The notes under the pieces are model-generated. The model worked only from the letters and a program-made list of their open reading frames with translations, did not search any database and was not told where the DNA came from. This document shows positions 62,601-64,000 of a stretch of DNA of 64,000 nucleotides, one piece after another. Every line of letters starts with the position of its first letter. Position 1 is the stretch's first letter. Made by a program: the position numbers and the translations under genes. The DNA comes from Gordionus sp. m RMFG-2023 (lineage: Eukaryota > Nematomorpha > Gordioida > Chordodea > Parachordodidae): the NCBI RefSeq assembly GCF_954871325.1, contig NC_088775.1, forward strand, positions 18,019,561-18,083,560, read 5' to 3'.

Positions 62601-63775
62601 GATTATATTTATTTTTTGTTATTAATATGGATTAGGAAATTAGAGAAATAAATAGAATCAATTCAAAAAAGTGTAAAATTATAGCAATAGTTTTGAAAAA
62701 TTTAAAAACACCGTGAATTTTCTGGCGTGACGGGCGTGAATCAAAATATTGCTTGTCGTGGAGCGGGCGGGTCGAGTCGAAAATATTTTAATGGTAAGCG
62801 TGAGTGAGCGTGAATTTTTTATAGCCACCGTGAGCGGACGGATCGTGAATGAAAAATTAGGCCCGCGCCCACCACCTCTATTTCCAAAGACAAAATAATA
62901 TATTCAAATTACAACAAAAAAATAAATAAATCTGTTTTTTATTTCTTTTTCCATGGTCCTTTTGTTTTTCTCCTTTTCATTCGTCACCTTACATATTTCC
63001 ATATATGACACTACTATAATATTACTAATAAATATTAATCTTTCTTAAAATGAACGATACTTTTATCATGGTATTACTTTTATCGCATTGTTCCTTGTGC
63101 CCTACACCGGCCTATAAATTTTTTTTGCCCGGCTTGGCTCGTAAAATAATGCTATGATCTGGAATAGATTATGAAGGAAAAAGACTTAAATTTAAATTTC
63201 CTGTCCGAATTTTTTGGAATTTGGGCCATAGCGCTCCGATTTTAATGCTTAAGGAATAAATTTTATTAATTTATTTTCAGCGAATTTATGTTTAATAAAT
63301 TAACATTGTTTTTCCTATTTTTTAACTAAAAAAACCCAGAGGTTATAATAATCCAGGAGGCCTATACGATAATTCATCGTTTAAACAGTGTGTAGGTGGG
63401 ATAACTGGATATATAGATAGAGTTATTTTGACTCCCAAGCATATGTACCAACATCCTACATTTAAAGTAAGCCAGATGGGTCTATTAATTTTTACTAAGG
63501 AATAATCATTTAATTTGATTGAGTTATAAAATTTGCACACAGCTCGGCCCAGCCTAAAAGATATTTGACGCAGTCCGATCTAGTTCGAAAGCATTTTGGG
63601 AGTTTGGGTCGGGCCGCGCAATCTAATATAGATTATTCGTTATATTTATGATAAATTATGCAAACCGCTATTTTTATTTTAACGCAAGGAATTATATATG
63701 ACCGATATCCCTTTCGACCCTGAGGGAATACTGGGAACTTTTTCAGCTACAATTTTAGCCTATATTGGAGCACGA
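38519..63775 (+). CDS. HGSNAT: Heparan-alpha-glucosaminide N-acetyltransferase (HGSNAT), 11 exons visible
   Basis: The family's enzyme spans the lysosomal membrane many times and transfers acetyl from cytosolic acetyl-CoA to terminal glucosamine of heparan sulfate in the lumen. Exons: 38519-38614, 38657-38781, 38826-38991, 48973-49159, 50978-51191, 56058-56165, 56554-56705, 56937-57022, 59211-59323, 63340-63466 and 63689-63775. Every junction keeps frame with GT-AG sites. Landmarks in order: [75 protein letters not shown] and [10 protein letters not shown]. The H in YFNHAPWNG is at the place of the human active-site histidine 269. The C-terminal third lies beyond the window. No exon shows a stop, so the gene looks functional. 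Confidence 0.93.
38657..38781 (+). CDS. HGSNAT: HGSNAT exon 2
   Basis: It reads [16 protein letters not shown] and [20 protein letters not shown]. Together with exon 1 it rebuilds the CYxC pair of the lumenal domain, and its last Cys is at the position of the conserved Cys before LEYRFGE in the human protein. It ends in phase 2 before a 44-bp intron. Confidence 0.85.
38826..38991 (+). CDS. HGSNAT: HGSNAT exon 3: end of lumenal domain and first membrane helix
   Basis: It reads [15 protein letters not shown] (human LEYRFGEFGNYSLLV), then [20 protein letters not shown], the entry to the first membrane helix. I end it at the phase-0 GTAATA donor at 38992 because exon 4 begins in phase 0. The open frame runs on to 39051, so an alternative donor or an extra exon in the 10-kb intron is possible. 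Confidence 0.75.
39052..40000. other. HGSNAT intron 3, first part
   Basis: AT-rich with no recognised element. Confidence 0.4.
40001..40205. repeat. MITE-like repeat
   Basis: TTTTTAAAAATGGCTAACTC at the left and AAAAGGTGGCTAAATGGAGG before TGTTTAACAAC at the right are loosely inverted. It is related to 47667-47858 and 6413-6660. Confidence 0.4.
40481..40557 (+). repeat. Direct duplicate of a hAT left end, unit 1
   Basis: TTAATTATTGAAACAGCTAG and the following TAGTGTCC...GGCTTAGGCTCAAGCC recur at 41704-41780 with few changes. The repeat includes flanking sequence and the start of the hAT at 41725. A piggyBac lies exactly between the two units. Confidence 0.75.
40782..41036 (-). pseudogene. 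Short frame inside the piggyBac, possible transposase remnant
   Basis: An 85-codon frame reading [19 protein letters not shown] followed by three copies of the heptapeptide RTSWECS. The repeat reflects three 21-bp units of ACATTCCCAGGATGTCCTAG at about 40826-40888. I cannot match it to a known transposase segment, and it may be chance coding in a non-autonomous element. Confidence 0.3.
40826..40888 (+). repeat. 21-bp minisatellite, three units
   Basis: Three perfect or near-perfect copies of ACATTCCCAGGATGTCCTAG plus one base. Each unit contains a CATTCCCAGGATG inverted core. Confidence 0.85.
42832..43370. repeat. ~116-bp minisatellite with GACAATTGTC core
   Basis: About four and a half units. 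Each starts near AAGATGTA, has a TGACAATTGTCATAAT-like palindromic core, then a T-rich part with TTTTTTGACGCAA and GGGCAAAA. Units differ from each other by roughly a fifth. Confidence 0.8.
44395..44980. repeat. Four tandem copies of the hAT right end
   Basis: GGCTCAGCC (or GGCTCACCC) followed by an AACAACACTA-like terminus occurs at 44461, 44625, 44785 and 44958, giving a period of 160-173 bp. Only the outermost copy is next to the target duplication. Confidence 0.85.
44989..47660. other. HGSNAT intron 3, middle part
   Basis: AT-rich, no recognised gene or complete element. A run of 11 G is at 47486-47496. Confidence 0.4.
47667..47858. repeat. hAT-type MITE
   Basis: The left end GTTAAACGGCTCGATTTTTT is the inverse of the right end AAAAAATCGAGTCGTATAAC with a few changes; the right terminus reads AACAACAC. 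About 190 bp, non-coding. The ends resemble those of the hAT at 41725-44980. Confidence 0.65.
48085..48668. mobile_element. Truncated hAT MITE with AACCGAACCG repeats
   Basis: The right end reads ATAACGGTTCGAAGCCCTG, whose inverse CAGGGCTTCGAACCGTTAT is a standard hAT terminus. CCGAACCG, AACGGTT and similar words repeat in both orientations along both ends. The left terminus was not found, so it is probably truncated. Confidence 0.6.
48973..49159 (+). CDS. HGSNAT: HGSNAT exon 4: cytosolic loop, first part
   Basis: After an acceptor (AATTTAAG) the frame reads [29 protein letters not shown] and [12 protein letters not shown] and ends in phase 1 at a GTAAAG donor. EQQPLI matches the position of the human RETDRLI sequence. 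The loop is poorly conserved in the family; assignment rests mainly on the perfect phase fit with exon 5. Confidence 0.7.
50359..50567. mobile_element. 209-bp MITE, PIF/Harbinger-like
   Basis: The element lies between two TAA trinucleotides (50356-50358 and 50568-50570). The ends GGCCTCGGTTGAACGATGCG and, inverted from the right, GGCCTTGTTTATAGTAAGCG with a following CGATGCGGCC show long imperfect inverted repeats covering most of the element. A 3-bp TAA/TTA duplication is typical of PIF/Harbinger. It is in HGSNAT intron 4. Confidence 0.65.
50978..51191 (+). CDS. HGSNAT: HGSNAT exon 5: cytosolic loop to DTFRG
   Basis: It reads [14 protein letters not shown] and [11 protein letters not shown] and ends [11 protein letters not shown] at a GTAAGA donor, phase 2. 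RL-x-x-DTFRG is the most recognisable entry motif of this acetyltransferase family (human RLRSVDTFRG). Confidence 0.88.
51883..53210 (-). mobile_element. hAT copy with TAGAGGTGG terminus, right end lost
   Basis: The left edge TAGAGGTGGACGCGGGCC starts at 51883, followed by GC-rich CCCGCCCGCTC and GCTCGTCACGCCCG words. The interior is homologous, in inverted orientation, to the hAT at 60731-62880, including a minus-strand frame at 53055-52855 ([20 protein letters not shown]). The second terminus was not found, so the copy is truncated. It lies in HGSNAT intron 5. Confidence 0.75.
53692..53815. repeat. Opposed poly-C and poly-G runs with a hairpin
   Basis: Nine C (53692-53700), then TAAGGACGA and eight G (53710-53717), can form a GC clamp. 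GTAGGATG-ACTG-CATCCTAC near 53753-53772 is a perfect stem-loop. A further run of nine C follows at 53806-53814. Confidence 0.75.
53816..55130. other. HGSNAT intron 5, unassigned part
   Basis: No recognised element. A frame on the minus strand (54989-54738, with [20 protein letters not shown]) overlaps another on the plus strand (54932-55123). Neither shows a known domain. Confidence 0.35.
55141..55232 (+). repeat. ~50-bp direct duplication
   Basis: TCATATTAAATTGGATGTGR followed by CATCGTTCCATCTCAT occurs twice in direct succession with two differences. Confidence 0.85.
55240..56057. other. HGSNAT intron 5, last part
   Basis: No recognised element; AGGCGGATAATTA near 55634 recurs near 36533 inside the hAT right end. 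Confidence 0.35.
56058..56165 (+). CDS. HGSNAT: HGSNAT exon 6: active-site exon
   Basis: It reads [19 protein letters not shown] and [16 protein letters not shown]. This equals human [18 protein letters not shown] and KHASWNGLTVADLVFP. The His is the proposed acetyl-carrying residue. The first base completes the glycine of DTFRG from exon 5; the exon ends in phase 2. Confidence 0.95.
56554..56705 (+). CDS. HGSNAT: HGSNAT exon 7: membrane helices
   Basis: It reads [20 protein letters not shown] and [19 protein letters not shown]. The first base completes Phe of the FP-FFVFAMG motif (human FPWFVFIMG). It ends with one base, phase 1. Confidence 0.9.
56937..57022 (+). CDS. HGSNAT: HGSNAT exon 8: GVLQRL motif
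   Basis: It reads [20 protein letters not shown] and ILLLPLFPK, phase 0 at the end. Human has VRIPGVLQRLGVTYF. It starts with two bases that complete Glu with the last base of exon 7. Confidence 0.93.
57023..59210. other. HGSNAT intron 8
   Basis: No complete element is recognised. Runs of 10 C (57969-57978) and 9 G (58710-58718) occur. The segment at 57090-57190 is less AT-rich but has no family-like translation. Confidence 0.4.
59211..59323 (+). CDS. HGSNAT: HGSNAT exon 9
   Basis: Between a TTTTTTAG acceptor and a GTTTGA donor it reads [20 protein letters not shown] and [22 protein letters not shown] and the terminal NCP sit where human has LRDI and PGCP. Start phase 0 and end phase 2 match exons 8 and 10 exactly. 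Similarity is weak, so phase agreement carries much of the case. Confidence 0.75.
59324..60722. other. HGSNAT intron 9, first part
   Basis: AT-rich with no recognised gene or repeat, up to the hAT insertion. Confidence 0.4.
61331..61519 (+). pseudogene. hAT transposase, central fragment
   Basis: The frame reads [20 protein letters not shown] and [21 protein letters not shown](T/S)D-x-x-x-x-x-(F/Y)-x-x-(I/V)T-H-(F/I)I is the catalytic-core entry of hAT transposases (the first acidic residue lies just before). Sequence after it (about 61515-61560: [13 protein letters not shown]) supplies the next conserved block, in another frame. Confidence 0.7.
62355..62555 (+). pseudogene. hAT transposase C-terminal dimerisation region
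   Basis: It reads [40 protein letters not shown] and NLLLE. ILKFW-x-FPxLxxLSxxIL-x-ASSA-SEKLFS-A is the full hAT C-terminal motif. The frame ends at a TAA before the right subterminal repeats. Confidence 0.9.
62889..63339. other. HGSNAT intron 9, last part
   Basis: AT-rich with no recognised feature. A short frame at about 63040-63110 was considered as an exon and rejected. Confidence 0.4.
63340..63466 (+). CDS. HGSNAT: HGSNAT exon 10: lumenal GGxxGYIDR motif
   Basis: It reads [37 protein letters not shown] and HPTFK. Human has [37 protein letters not shown] and HP. It ends in phase 0 at a GTAAGC donor. Confidence 0.95.
63689..63775 (+). CDS. HGSNAT: HGSNAT exon 11: DPEGILGT motif
   Basis: It reads [20 protein letters not shown] and TILAYIGAR and ends at a GTATGT donor, phase 0. 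Human has [19 protein letters not shown]. The next exon is not recognised before 64000. Confidence 0.93.
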
Positions 63776-64000
63776 GTATGTTTATTTATTAATAAAATAT
63801 TTATTGCTGTTTCTTAAATAATAATATTTTTTATAAAGATTTTAATTATAATTTAATAGGCATTTTTCAAGCTAAAATGAGTTTGAATAAAAATGATTTG
63901 CATAATTTTATATACTTTATAGTTTTTCCCAACAATGGTGTGTAGTTACGTATTATTAAAGAAAGAACCCTATTAACAATGGCATATATATACCACTCAA

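Larger units (their letters stand above)
60731..62880 (+). mobile_element. hAT transposon with exact 8-bp target duplication
   Basis: The 2,150-bp element starts TAGAGGTGGGCGCGGGCC and ends GGCCCGCGCCCACCACCTCT plus A. The flanks are TTTCCAAA at 60723-60730 and 62881-62888, an exact 8-bp duplication. GGGCGTGA and GCGTGA words repeat near both ends. Transposase remnants run on the plus strand from about 61330 to 62555. Full function is unlikely because the reading frame is broken in several places. It lies in HGSNAT intron 9. Confidence 0.92.

Noticed and set aside
63030-63110. Candidate HGSNAT exon reading [14 protein letters not shown]
   Set aside because: It has no suitable splice donor and no acceptor in the right phase.

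Overview
The window is very AT-rich eukaryotic DNA, by eye roughly three quarters A+T, and looks like an invertebrate animal nuclear genome. The evidence is one recognisable animal host gene split into 11 visible exons, many animal-type transposons (hAT, MULE, P-like, piggyBac, RTE-like LINE, Ty3/gypsy) and no bacterial features. Short spliceosomal introns of about 38-53 bp recur in the host gene and in several transposon genes. I cannot name the species.

Region by region. 1-2.1 kb: end of a hAT transposon, a nested repeat cluster with a near-perfect 53-nt palindrome, and a tRNA-like SINE head. 2.9-3.8 kb (minus): a gene with a complete OTU cysteine-protease signature and a 51-bp intron. 3.8-7.3 kb: three same-direction copies of a LINE-derived, non-autonomous repeat carrying conserved hairpins. 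7.4-10.6 kb: an RTE-like LINE preceded by a tRNA-like sequence, with three lesions. 10.6-11.8 kb: a 146-149 bp tandem array. 12.2-17.0 kb (minus): a MULE transposase gene with two FLYWCH zinc fingers joined by an array of mini-exons, interrupted by a 2.5-kb hAT with an exact 8-bp target duplication. 17.0-17.4 kb (plus): the last two exons of a P-like transposase. 17.5-21.4 kb and 25.6-31.3 kb (both minus): two broken Ty3/gypsy fossils with paired LTRs; the second lies against a LINE reverse-transcriptase fragment. 31.5-38.5 kb: degenerate repeats and a hAT with 0.9-kb inverted arms.

38.5-63.8 kb (plus): a host gene for heparan-alpha-glucosaminide N-acetyltransferase (HGSNAT), the lysosomal membrane enzyme that acetylates heparan sulfate ends during its breakdown. 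Eleven exons join with matching reading phase at every junction, from the lumenal N-terminal domain to the PFDPEG motif. The last exons lie beyond the window. Introns 1 and 2 are 42 and 44 bp, while intron 3 is about 10 kb and holds a piggyBac, a hAT and MITEs. Introns 5 and 9 hold two copies of one hAT family in opposite orientations.

Most of the window is therefore nested transposon debris around one apparently intact host gene. The features best worth a second look are the symmetrical mini-exon array in the MULE, the HGSNAT gene model, the hairpin modules, and the several hAT families that each carry a private GC-rich subterminal motif.
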